Source of the DNA: Pseudopedobacter saltans
Lineage (GTDB): Bacteria > Bacteroidota > Bacteroidia > Chitinophagales > Chitinophagaceae
Assembly (NCBI GenBank): GCA_003241175.1
Contig: QFOI01000180.1
Coordinates: forward strand, 1-7,240
DNA length: 7,240 nt
Reading direction: 5' to 3'
Below, piece after piece: positions 1 through 7,100 of this stretch. The translations under genes and the position numbers were made by a program. Within the stretch, counting starts at the first letter, position 1; every line of letters begins with the position of its first letter. The notes beneath the pieces are model-generated. The model saw only the letters and a list, made by a program, of their open reading frames with translations, ran no database searches and was not told the origin of the DNA.

Positions 1-1
1 T

Positions 2-940
2 TCATTATTGGCAGAAAAAAAAGGTGAACAAACTATTGTAAAATATTTACCACAATTACAGAAAGAGTATGATTATTGGATGGACAAAAGGAGTGGAACA
101 AGCCACAAAGTCGTTTTCAGTGATGGGACCATACTGAATCGATATTGGGATCAGAAAGCCACACCTAGAGAGGAGTCATTTTACGAGGATTCTAGTTTGG
201 CAATTGGGAAACATGATATCGCTGGACTCTATAGAAACCTAAGGTCCGGAGCAGAAAGTGGTTGGGATTTTAGTTCACGGTGGTTTAGTAATGGCAAGTC
301 TTTGGCATCCATCAATACCACGGATATTATTCCGGTGGATTTAAATTGTTTGCTATATCATTTGGAAAAAACTTTGGAAAAAGGTTATTCTATTTCCGAT
401 AGGTTAAAGAAATCCATCGCATTTTCTCAAATGGCCAAACGCAGAAAGAGAGCCATCGAAAAATATCTGTACAACAAAAAAGATGGCTGGTACTACGATT
501 ACGTTATTTCGAAAAGAGGTCGCTCATCCGAAAAAACAATAGCAGGCATTACGCCTTTCTTTTTTAAAATTCCGCATATTGGAAAAGTGAAAAGAGCTGC
601 AGATATAGTTGAGAAGGATTTTCTAAAATTTGGTGGTGTTGTAACCACACTTCGCATTTCCGGCCAACAGTGGGATGCGCCCAATGGCTGGGCTCCATTG
701 CAATGGATAACTATTATGGGACTTCGCAACTACAAGGAAGATGATCTAGCAAAAGAGATTGCCAAAAGATGGATTACATTAAATACCAACGTTTTTGAAA
801 ATACAGGAAAGCTGATGGAAAAGTATAATGTTGTCGATGCCAACCTAAAGGCTGGAGGAGGTGAATATCCCTCTCAGGACGGGTTTGGTTGGACAAACGG
901 CGTATTGTTGAAGTTGATTAAAATGTATAAAACTGAATAA
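2..940 (+). CDS. Trehalase, glycoside hydrolase family 37 (5' end missing)
   Basis: Hydrolyses alpha,alpha-trehalose to two glucose molecules. The reading frame is open to the left edge, so the true start and any signal peptide lie outside; about 313 residues remain of a family length near 490-560. The TTG at position 8 is not a credible start, because the alignable trehalase sequence (KYLPQLQKEYDYWMD) is already under way there. Visible landmarks are NRYWD near 137-151, SGWDFSSRW with the presumed catalytic acid Asp at 266-268, the second trehalase signature QWDAPNGWAP at 668-697, and GGGEYPSQDGFGWTNG with the presumed catalytic base Glu at 863-865. The roles of these two residues are known from Escherichia coli trehalase (Asp312, Glu496). 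The first family signature (PGGRFxExYxWDxY) should lie upstream. Whether the enzyme is periplasmic (TreA-like) or cytoplasmic (TreF-like) cannot be decided here, so I give no symbol. The C terminus is intact and ends in TAA. Confidence 0.96.
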   Translation, partial: SLLAEKKGEQTIVKYLPQLQKEYDYWMDKRSGTSHKVVFSDGTILNRYWDQKATPREESFYEDSSLAIGKHDIAGLYRNLRSGAESGWDFSSRWFSNGKSLASINTTDIIPVDLNCLLYHLEKTLEKGYSISDRLKKSIAFSQMAKRRKRAIEKYLYNKKDGWYYDYVISKRGRSSEKTIAGITPFFFKIPHIGKVKRAADIVEKDFLKFGGVVTTLRISGQQWDAPNGWAPLQWITIMGLRNYKEDDLAKEIAKRWITLNTNVFENTGKLMEKYNVVDANLKAGGGEYPSQDGFGWTNGVLLKLIKMYKTE

Positions 941-1006
941 GCTCGATTGGTTGCAAAGACAAAGTCAGACAAATTCTTACAACAATTAAAGAAGTTTTTG
1001 ATCAAG

Positions 1007-1651
1007 ATGACAAAAAGAAGAAAAAACAATAAACAATCTCGTTTCACAAAGTATATAAAAACGATATTTATATACAGTATTACTGCTGTATTAGGCTTTT
1101 TATCAGCTGGTTACAAAAAAGATTACCATACACACATTGATTGCTTAGACGACTCTTGCGTTAGTACTTTTAAAATGAAATATAATGCAGTGATTCATGG
1201 CAGGGAAAAAAAAGTGGATATCAATCTATATGTAGGTACAAAGCATCAGGTACATGAAGACAGCGAAGTTTATAATGAATTTGTTTTTGGATACACACCT
1301 AATGAGGTTGTTGGATTGACTAGACTTTCTAGCGATAGTTTAACTTATGTTAATATTAGAAATTATGATAACAAACCATTATTTTCCAGAGAAAAAACTT
1401 TGTTATACTTTGATAAGACTCCTGGATATAAGTGGAAAGTAAATATAGATAGTAGCTATTTATGGAGACGTGAAATTACCTTCGTGGGAAAAGAAGATGG
1501 TTTATTGGTATACAACATTGAAGCAGATGCCCATGTTACTGATATCGATGATAGAGTAACCAAGATATACTATAAGCCGAAAGAAGGTATTGTCAAATTT
1601 ATCATTCAGACTCATTGGTTTCCAGTTACAATAAATAAGGTCAAACAATAG
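1007..1651 (+). CDS. Hypothetical exported or membrane-anchored protein
   Basis: I do not recognise this 214-residue protein. I chose the ATG at 1007, which gives a basic start (MTKRRKNNKQ) followed by one hydrophobic segment at residues 18-35 (KTIFIYSITAVLGFLSAG). That is the layout of a signal peptide or N-terminal anchor, with no lipobox cysteine. A TTG at 947 would add 20 polar residues before it and looks less likely. The rest (residues 36-214) is rich in aromatic, charged and beta-branched residues, suggesting a beta-rich extracytoplasmic domain. The only two cysteines, C46 and C51 (CLDDSC), sit just after the hydrophobic segment and could form a disulfide. It follows trehalase by 66 nt with no clear promoter, so read-through is possible. 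Five lines of it (1261-1560) contain 96 G+C in 300, against 113 in 300 for 241-540 of trehalase, so it is somewhat AT-richer. No functional link to trehalase can be shown. Confidence 0.72.
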   Translation: MTKRRKNNKQSRFTKYIKTIFIYSITAVLGFLSAGYKKDYHTHIDCLDDSCVSTFKMKYNAVIHGREKKVDINLYVGTKHQVHEDSEVYNEFVFGYTPNEVVGLTRLSSDSLTYVNIRNYDNKPLFSREKTLLYFDKTPGYKWKVNIDSSYLWRREITFVGKEDGLLVYNIEADAHVTDIDDRVTKIYYKPKEGIVKFIIQTHWFPVTINKVKQ

Positions 1652-1734
1652 TACTTTCCGGCCATCCGTTGCGCAGTGAAACAATTTAACATAAAAGAAT
1701 TGTGGGCAATGGGTTGCTATTACAGTTTATATTA

Positions 1735-2832
1735 CTAGTATTCTTGCCCAATCCAAACTGCTCCTCCAATACTGCTACGTTTGGCTCCAGTGACCGAACT
1801 CAAAACCGTATTCTCTTCCCGCCATCTCAATATCCCTAGAAAACCCATGACAATAGCTTCTTTAAACGCGACGGTTTCGGCACCCGGAATAATAACTTCA
1901 ATTCCATATTGGGACAATATCCCCTTAATTCTTTTCATTAAAAAAAGATTGAATGCACCGCCTCCTGTTACCAACATTTTGGCTTGACCTTCAGGTCTTT
2001 TGGCAAAGGACAAACTATAGCCAATTTGCAAAGCAATATGTTCTACAAAAGTTCGCATGGCATCAGCATTACTAATGGGAAAAGACGTTATTAGAGACAT
2101 AATTTCTTCTGCTCCAAATTCATTTGCCAATGACTTTGGAGGCGCTTGCTTGTAGTATTCTTTTGCGTTCAATGCGGTAAGCAATGCTGTATTGATTTGT
2201 CCTTTTTCTGCAATAGCTCCGTCTTTGTCAAAATCAAATCCTTCTTTTTGCGCCAAAATGTTCAGTACACGATTGGCTGGACAAATGTCAAATGCAACGA
2301 CTTGATCCGCATTTTTTTCATGAATGGAAATATTGGCAATGCCTCCAAGGTTGAGGAAGTAGCTATATTCAGACCAGAGGAACTTTTCTCCCATTGGGAC
2401 AATGGGTGCACCTTGTCCCCCAAGCGCAACGTCCAAAGATCTTAAGTCACTTACAACATTAATGTTGGTTTCCGCAGCAATAGCTGCACCATCGCCTATC
2501 TGTGCCGTTAAGCCTAATGCGGGATTATGGAAGGTCGTATGTCCGTGGGACACGATCATCTGTACACGATGCTCCAATTGATTTTTTTCAATAAAAGACC
2601 TGACTGTTTGCCCAATATAGTGACCGTAGTCGCTATGCAACAATAGATAATCGTAGCTAGACAACTGTGTGGCGTTTTGTAGTCTTTTTATCCATTCTTC
2701 TGTATATCCAACTGTTTCCGCTGCTTCAATATGGTAATTCCACACTCCACGTACCTCCTCAAATTCCACCATAGCTATATCCAAACCGTCCAATGACGAC
2801 CCACTCATCAATCCAATCGATCTATAAACCAT
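1735..2832 (-). CDS. anmK: Anhydro-N-acetylmuramic acid kinase
   Basis: Cytoplasmic kinase that opens the 1,6-anhydro ring of anhMurNAc and phosphorylates it with ATP to MurNAc-6-phosphate, feeding peptidoglycan recycling (the MurQ etherase usually acts next). The 365 residues match the family length of about 370. Motifs in order: GLMSGSSLDGLD (7-18, phosphate-binding loop), SHGHTT (95-100), QIGDGA (111-116), GGQGAPIVP (138-146), NLGGIANIS (161-169), AFDICPANRVLN (180-191), TGGGAFN (289-295), KEAIVMGFLG (324-333) and a C-terminal TGAKR (348-352). Asp182 in the FDICPAN motif corresponds to the catalytic Asp of characterised enzymes. That motif differs from the proteobacterial FDTGPGN, a variant I associate with Bacteroidota. 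The start is ATG (complement of 2830-2832) and the stop is TAG. The gene is divergent from upp across 100 nt and convergent with the 1007-1651 gene across 83 nt. No murQ or other recycling gene is in the window. Confidence 0.96.
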   Translation of the reverse strand: MVYRSIGLMSGSSLDGLDIAMVEFEEVRGVWNYHIEAAETVGYTEEWIKRLQNATQLSSYDYLLLHSDYGHYIGQTVRSFIEKNQLEHRVQMIVSHGHTTFHNPALGLTAQIGDGAAIAAETNINVVSDLRSLDVALGGQGAPIVPMGEKFLWSEYSYFLNLGGIANISIHEKNADQVVAFDICPANRVLNILAQKEGFDFDKDGAIAEKGQINTALLTALNAKEYYKQAPPKSLANEFGAEEIMSLITSFPISNADAMRTFVEHIALQIGYSLSFAKRPEGQAKMLVTGGGAFNLFLMKRIKGILSQYGIEVIIPGAETVAFKEAIVMGFLGILRWREENTVLSSVTGAKRSSIGGAVWIGQEY

Positions 2833-2906
2833 TGCTATTTTTTTGCAAAAAAACTAGATATTGTGGAAAGGAACAAATCAATAGAATAAACGAAAATTTT
2901 TTGAAA

Positions 2907-2914
2907 TACCTTTG
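2907..2914 (+). promoter_or_regulatory. Probable -7 promoter element for upp (TACCTTTG)
   Basis: TACCTTTG fits the Bacteroidota housekeeping -7 consensus TANNTTTG exactly and lies 18 nt before the upp ATG. No TTTG or TTG occurs at the expected 19-21 nt upstream, so the -33 element is missing or degenerate. Transcription would start near 2918, leaving a leader of only about 15 nt. The motif match is seen; promoter function is inferred. Confidence 0.55.
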
Positions 2915-2932
2915 TGAGCATATCTTAGCGTT

Positions 2933-3586
2933 ATGGTAATCAATATGAGCGACAAGCACAGTCTTGTAAGTAACTGGGTGAGCGAGTTGAGAAATGTGGA
3001 GGTGCAAAACGATCGTATGCGTTTTAGACGAAATCTGGAACGTATAGGAGAAGTAATTTCTTACGAAATAAGCAAAGTGCTGCCTTACAAAATTGAAGAG
3101 GTGGAGACTCCCCTTGGTACACACCATAGTAAGCTGTTAGAATCGCAGCCTGTAATTGCAAGTATCATGCGTGCCGGTATACCAATGCACAACGGCGTAT
3201 TGAATTATTTTGACAAAGCTGACAATGCGTTTATTTCTGCCTTTCGTAAACACCATAAAGATGGTTCTTTCGAAATCAAATTGGAATACCTGAGTTGTCC
3301 TCCTTTGGAAAACCGTATTCTCATAGTTGCGGATCCTATGATCGCCACTGGCGCTTCTTTGGTAGCATCTGTGCAAGCATTGAAAGAAGAAGGAACCCCT
3401 GCTGAGATTCATATTGTTTGCGCAATTGCTTGCACTATTGGTTTGGAATATGTGGAGAAAAATTTAGGAAACAAGGTTTCTATTTGGTGCGGTGATATTG
3501 ATGATGAGTTGACTGCTAAATCTTATATTGTACCCGGTTTAGGTGATGCGGGTGATCTAGCTTTTGGTAGTAAAAAGCAGAATTAA
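2933..3586 (+). CDS. upp: Uracil phosphoribosyltransferase
   Basis: Pyrimidine-salvage enzyme that joins uracil and PRPP to give UMP and pyrophosphate in the cytoplasm. The protein has 217 residues, close to the family's roughly 210. The PRPP-binding motif is ILIVADPMIATGASLV (129-144), equivalent to the usual DPMLATG core. SIMRAGIPMHNGV (77-89) matches the RAG loop found as LRAGLGMxxG in other bacteria. The C-terminal YIVPGLGDAGDLAFG (198-212) is the diagnostic uracil-binding segment. The N-terminal RMRFRRNLERIGE (28-40) is typical of the Bacteroidota form. I chose the ATG at 2933 over the ATG at 2945 because related proteins, as I recall them, begin M-[VI]-x-N; both starts fit the -7 element upstream. 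It is transcribed away from anmK and followed by 103 nt before the next gene, so it is probably monocistronic. Confidence 0.95.
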   Translation: MVINMSDKHSLVSNWVSELRNVEVQNDRMRFRRNLERIGEVISYEISKVLPYKIEEVETPLGTHHSKLLESQPVIASIMRAGIPMHNGVLNYFDKADNAFISAFRKHHKDGSFEIKLEYLSCPPLENRILIVADPMIATGASLVASVQALKEEGTPAEIHIVCAIACTIGLEYVEKNLGNKVSIWCGDIDDELTAKSYIVPGLGDAGDLAFGSKKQN

Positions 3587-3662
3587 CATAATTATTTGTT
3601 TGTAAGCGGCATTATTGTTGCAGTTTATTGCAATATCATAGTAGATAAAGTTTCTAAATGGT

Positions 3663-3670
3663 TATTTTTG
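3663..3670 (+). promoter_or_regulatory. Probable -7 promoter element for the DUF4476-like gene (TATTTTTG)
   Basis: TATTTTTG fits TANNTTTG and ends 19 nt before the ATG at 3690. Transcription would start near 3674, giving a leader of about 15 nt. No TTTG or TTG lies 19-21 nt upstream; the nearest TTG ends at 3630, too far away. A T-rich region can match this motif by chance, so support is moderate. It would also drive truA. Confidence 0.45.
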
Positions 3671-3689
3671 TCGCTAAATTTTTAAAAAT

Positions 3690-5066
3690 ATGGCTTTTTT
3701 AAAAAGATTTATTTTCCTGTTTGGAGTATTTATATTGGGTTTAGTCGTTGCCAAAAAGGCGAATGCACAAGCTGATGCGAGAACACATTTTATATACATT
3801 CAATCTGAAGGTCAACAACCGTTCTATGTAATTCTCAATAAGAAAAGCTATAGTTCTTCTTCTGTTGGTTACCTGATTATTTCCAAATTGACAGATGGTG
3901 ATTATAATGTGACCGTAGGTTTTCCGCAGGATGTCTATCCAGCCCAAACCTATTTGCTAAAAATTAAAAGCACGGATGCGGGATTTCGTTTGCAAAAAGG
4001 CACGGATAATAAATGGGAATTGATTGACAAATTGAGTCAAAATGCACTTCCTGTTGTCAAAACAAATACGGAAGGTGATGTTACTTCCAATACAAATTCA
4101 GAATCGGCAAAATCTTCTTCTGGTTTTGGCGCATTATTGTCCAAAACATCCAACGATACGACGAATTACAAAGCGTACGTTGAACCCAAACAAAATTCCA
4201 ATACTGGTACAACACCAAAAGCAGTGATGGAAGACAATACGAAGGCGGTAGCAACTAATACTGCTGTTAAAGGTAGAGGCAAAAAGGAAGATACAACAGC
4301 AGATAAAAATGTTCCAAAAGAAGAATTTGGCGATGAGTCTTACGAGACTGCAGCTGCTAGAAGTGCTACCCAGAGTATCGTGAAAATAGGAGAACATAGC
4401 GACCGGAGGGGAATAACTTTGGCTTTTGTGGTTACCTCAGGAGACAAATTGGATACCGTCAGTACATTTTTCCCTGGTGATAGTAAGAAAAGTATATTGG
4501 AAGATGACAATGAACAAACTACTACAACCAAAGGCAATGTTTCTCCAGAAAAAGAAGCCTTAAAGAAAGAAGTTGACAATAGGCAAGGTGTCAACAATCC
4601 TTTTTACAAGGGAGAAGTGTCAAAGACAACAGATAATAAGAGTTCTAATTTGGGTTTGTTCAGTGGTGATGAAGAAACAAAGAATAATAGCAAAACCTCA
4701 GCAAAGAGCAAGGATGAATCTTCCGATATGGAATCAAAATCATCTTCCTCTAAGGAAATTTTTAATAGTACCTGCACTAATATTGTAACGGATAAAGATG
4801 TAGAGAAAATCCGCAAAAAAATGATTGCTAAAAGCAGTGATGAGGACATGATTGCTGTAGTCCGTAAATACGTGGATACGAAATGTATTTATACTGCACA
4901 GGTCAAGGAACTAGGTGGACTTCTTATTTCTGATAATGGACGTTTTGCATTGTATCGTATACTTTATCCCAATGTGTACGACGGTAACCAATATGCGACC
5001 TTGAAAGATCAATTGTTGGACAAAAATTACAAATCTCAGTTTGACACTTTGTTGAGTAACCGCTAA
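3690..5066 (+). CDS. Exported protein with C-terminal DUF4476-like domain
   Basis: The function is unknown. The protein has 458 residues. Residues 1-27 form a clear Sec signal peptide: basic start, hydrophobic FIFLFGVFILGLVVA, and a likely cut after KANA before QADA. Residues 30-125 form a compact beta-rich domain (FIYIQSEGQQPFYVILN, then YLIISKLTDGDYNVTVGFP) resembling the N-terminal module of other Bacteroidota DUF4476 proteins. Residues about 126-355 are a low-complexity linker dominated by S, T, K, N, D and E, probably disordered, with one more ordered stretch at 228-262 (GITLAFVVTSGDKLDTVSTF). Residues 360-456 form a helical domain with the DUF4476 pattern: a starting C362, MIAVVRKYV, YTAQVKELGGLL, then RFALYRILYPNVYD and YATLKDQL. 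Cysteines 362 and 399 are the only two, so a disulfide is possible. The likely location is periplasm or cell surface. The next gene, truA, starts 13 nt downstream, suggesting one transcript but no evident functional link. Confidence 0.85.
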   Translation: MAFLKRFIFLFGVFILGLVVAKKANAQADARTHFIYIQSEGQQPFYVILNKKSYSSSSVGYLIISKLTDGDYNVTVGFPQDVYPAQTYLLKIKSTDAGFRLQKGTDNKWELIDKLSQNALPVVKTNTEGDVTSNTNSESAKSSSGFGALLSKTSNDTTNYKAYVEPKQNSNTGTTPKAVMEDNTKAVATNTAVKGRGKKEDTTADKNVPKEEFGDESYETAAARSATQSIVKIGEHSDRRGITLAFVVTSGDKLDTVSTFFPGDSKKSILEDDNEQTTTTKGNVSPEKEALKKEVDNRQGVNNPFYKGEVSKTTDNKSSNLGLFSGDEETKNNSKTSAKSKDESSDMESKSSSSKEIFNSTCTNIVTDKDVEKIRKKMIAKSSDEDMIAVVRKYVDTKCIYTAQVKELGGLLISDNGRFALYRILYPNVYDGNQYATLKDQLLDKNYKSQFDTLLSNR

Positions 5067-5079
5067 AAATACTTTTTTG

Positions 5080-5820
5080 ATGAGGTATTTTTTGGAGGTA
5101 AGCTATAAAGGAACCCATTTTTATGGTTTCCAGATTCAGGAAAATGCAAAGACGATTCAAGGCGAATTGGAAAATGCATTGAATATTTGCCTTAAAATGC
5201 CTATTTCCCTCACAGGATCGTCAAGGACCGACACAGGTGTCCATGCCTATCAAAATTATTTTCATTTTGATTATGAGGGAATAATTACGGAAAAAAACCA
5301 CTACAGTCTTAATTCGATAATATCTGAAGATATCGTTGTAAAAAGTATTCGTCCAGTTAGAGATGATGCTCATTCTAGGTTTGATGCCATAGCGAGGGAG
5401 TACAAGTATCATATTTATTTCAAAAAAGATCCATTTCAAAAGGAAACTGCATGGTATTATCCTTTTAAAATAGATTTCGTACAATTGCAGTTGGCAGCTA
5501 ACAAACTTATGGGTACTCATGATTTTGCGTCTTTTTCCAAACGTAATACGCAGGTTTTCACCCATATATGCACTATTGATAAGGCAGAATGGTCGATATC
5601 CGAAAATGGTTTTGTCTTCACAGTGAAGTCCAATCGTTTTTTAAGGGGAATGGTTCGTGCACTAGTGGCCACCATGTTAAAGGTTGGGAGAGGTTCATTT
5701 TCAATAACCGATTTTGAAGAAATATTGGATGCCAAAGAGTGTGGAAAAGCGGATTTTTCTGCTCCTGCCAGAGGTTTGTTTCTTATGAACGTCATCTACC
5801 CAGCAACAGTCTTTCTCTAA
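5080..5820 (+). CDS. truA: tRNA pseudouridine(38-40) synthase TruA
   Basis: Converts uridines 38-40 in the anticodon arm of many tRNAs to pseudouridine; it works in the cytoplasm without a cofactor. The protein has 246 residues, within the family's usual 245-270. The catalytic Asp is D51 in SSRTDTGVHA (47-56), equivalent to D60 in the RTDAGVH motif of Escherichia coli TruA. Other family landmarks are VSYKGTHFYGFQIQ (7-20), REYKYHIY, GTHDFASFSK, NRFLRGMVRALVATMLKVGRG and the closing ARGLFLMNVIYP. I chose the ATG at 5080, which gives MRYFLEVSYKG; the TTG at 5077 would add only one residue. It lies 13 nt after the DUF4476-like gene with no room for its own promoter, so it is probably co-transcribed, and it is followed 50 nt later by the MFS gene. 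Confidence 0.96.
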   Translation: MRYFLEVSYKGTHFYGFQIQENAKTIQGELENALNICLKMPISLTGSSRTDTGVHAYQNYFHFDYEGIITEKNHYSLNSIISEDIVVKSIRPVRDDAHSRFDAIAREYKYHIYFKKDPFQKETAWYYPFKIDFVQLQLAANKLMGTHDFASFSKRNTQVFTHICTIDKAEWSISENGFVFTVKSNRFLRGMVRALVATMLKVGRGSFSITDFEEILDAKECGKADFSAPARGLFLMNVIYPATVFL

Positions 5821-5870
5821 TATTGAGATAAAGAGCTTACTTTTATTGCCCTATTATCTAATCCTATTTT

Positions 5871-7097
5871 ATGCCTGCAATAAAATCCAAGAACAATGTG
5901 ATATGGTTTATTTTTTTGACATTGTTGATTGATGTTATTGGTATTGCGATTATAATTCCGGTTGTGCCAAAATTGATTGAGGAACTTACACATCAAGGTG
6001 TAAACGAAGCTTCGATTTATGGAGGTTGGCTTGTTTTTGCTTATGCAGTAATGCAGTTTATCTTTTCTCCGATCTTGGGTGGATTAAGTGATCGATTTGG
6101 TCGACGCCCCATATTGCTGTGTTCGTTGGTTGGTATGGCCGTTGACTATTTGTTTTTAGCCTATGCACCATCATTAGCTTGGCTTTTTGTTGGAAGGGCT
6201 GTTGCAGGAATAGCTGGCGCTAGTTTCACTACTGGTTCGGCCTACATTGCCGATATTAGTGAACCAGAAAAACGAGCTCAAAATTTTGGACTTATTGGTG
6301 TCGCCTTTGGTCTTGGTTTTGTTATTGGTCCGGTGATTGGCGGATATTTTGCAAAATTTGGATCAAGAGTCCCATTTAAAATTGCTGCAGTATTGGCATT
6401 TGCCAATTTTTTGTATGGATATTTTGTTCTTCCTGAATCTCTGCCAAAGAACAGTAGACGTAAATTTGAGTGGAAGAGGGCTAATCCTATTGGGTCTCTG
6501 TTACAGTTAAAAAAATATCCTGTTATTGCTGGGTTGACTATTACATTAACATTGATTTATTTAGGTTCGCATGCGGTACAGTCTACATGGACGTATTATA
6601 CTATGTTCAAGTTCAAATGGTCCGAACAGCAGGTCGGTATGTCACTGGGACTCATAGGTGTTCTGATCATGTTTATACAAGGTTATCTTATTCGCAAGAT
6701 AATGCCTGTAATGGGCCTTTCTAAATCGATTGTTTATGGTCTGGTGGCTTATACATTGGGAATGTTGCTGTTTGCGTTTGCATCACAAAGTTGGCAGATG
6801 TATGTTGTTATTTTTATCTATTGTCTTGGTGGTATATCAGGACCAGCATTACAAAGCGTTATCTCCGCACAGGTCCAACCAGATCAACAAGGTGAGTTGC
6901 AAGGCGGTCTCACTAGCTTGATGAGCCTTACTTCTATATTGGGTCCTTTAATAATGAATAATTTGTTTGCTTATTTTTCCAAATCAAATAGTCCAATATA
7001 TTTTCCTGGAATGCCTTATTTAGTGGGCGCTGTTTTATTCGTTATCGGACTACTTTTAGCTATTCCAACCTTGAGAAAACATGTCAAGGAAAAATAA
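5871..7097 (+). CDS. TCR/Tet family MFS transporter (drug:H+ antiporter type)
   Basis: Inner-membrane protein of 408 residues with about 12 hydrophobic helices in two halves, separated by a charged loop near residues 190-210 (PKNSRRKFEWKR). Helix 1 carries the family's acidic residue in LLIDVIGIAIIIPVVPKL (18-35). Motif A is GGLSDRFGRRP (70-80), followed by GRAVAGIAGAS (108-118) and AYIADIS (124-130). Motif C, the antiporter signature, is GFVIGPVIGG (149-158). The C-terminal half contains QGELQGGLTSLMSLTSILGP (340-359), typical of TetA-like proteins. Family members expel tetracycline or other small molecules in exchange for protons. In Bacteroidota this chromosomal type is common, and its substrate cannot be told from sequence, so it should not be called a resistance gene. 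The start is the ATG at 5871. It may be read with truA; the upstream TACTTTTA at 5838 is only a near match to a promoter. It ends with TAA just before the promoter region that closes the window. Confidence 0.9.
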   Translation: MPAIKSKNNVIWFIFLTLLIDVIGIAIIIPVVPKLIEELTHQGVNEASIYGGWLVFAYAVMQFIFSPILGGLSDRFGRRPILLCSLVGMAVDYLFLAYAPSLAWLFVGRAVAGIAGASFTTGSAYIADISEPEKRAQNFGLIGVAFGLGFVIGPVIGGYFAKFGSRVPFKIAAVLAFANFLYGYFVLPESLPKNSRRKFEWKRANPIGSLLQLKKYPVIAGLTITLTLIYLGSHAVQSTWTYYTMFKFKWSEQQVGMSLGLIGVLIMFIQGYLIRKIMPVMGLSKSIVYGLVAYTLGMLLFAFASQSWQMYVVIFIYCLGGISGPALQSVISAQVQPDQQGELQGGLTSLMSLTSILGPLIMNNLFAYFSKSNSPIYFPGMPYLVGAVLFVIGLLLAIPTLRKHVKEK

Positions 7098-7100
7098 TTT

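Noticed and set aside
8..10. TTG codon as the start of the trehalase gene
   Set aside because: Family sequence is already aligned at this point and about 40% of the protein would be missing; the frame is open to the window edge, so the gene is cut by the edge, not by a real start.
947..1006. TTG at 947 as the start of the hypothetical protein
   Set aside because: It adds 20 polar residues before a well-formed signal/anchor that begins properly at the ATG at 1007.
1706..1717. GCAA-TGGG-TTGC hairpin between the converging genes as a bidirectional terminator
   Set aside because: Only four firm base pairs and no T-run on either side.
2874..2881. CAAATCAA (TTGATTTG on the - strand) as the anmK -7 element
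   Set aside because: The second base of TANNTTTG is wrong and there is no matching -33 element; anmK must have a promoter nearby but this one is not convincing.
2822..3127. 101-codon open frame on the - strand overlapping the start of upp and the anmK-upp intergenic region
   Set aside because: It covers the conserved 5' part of upp in antisense and its translation resembles no protein; most likely a chance frame.
3616..3635. Hairpin after upp (TTGCA / TGCAA stem, 7 pairs including one wobble, 6-nt loop) as a terminator
   Set aside because: The stem is A/T-rich and no T-run follows, so it does not look like an intrinsic terminator.
5221..5565. 114-codon open frame on the - strand inside truA
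   Set aside because: It lies wholly antisense to a clear truA gene, and its protein shows no motif or family resemblance.
5838..5845. TACTTTTA as a promoter for the MFS gene
   Set aside because: The final G of TANNTTTG is missing and there is no -33 element at the right distance; read-through from truA is as likely.
5871..7097. MFS gene as an acquired tetracycline-resistance determinant
   Set aside because: It has the TCR/Tet family motifs, but base composition is like its surroundings, there is no tetR-like regulator and there are no mobile-element ends; it looks like a resident chromosomal exporter.
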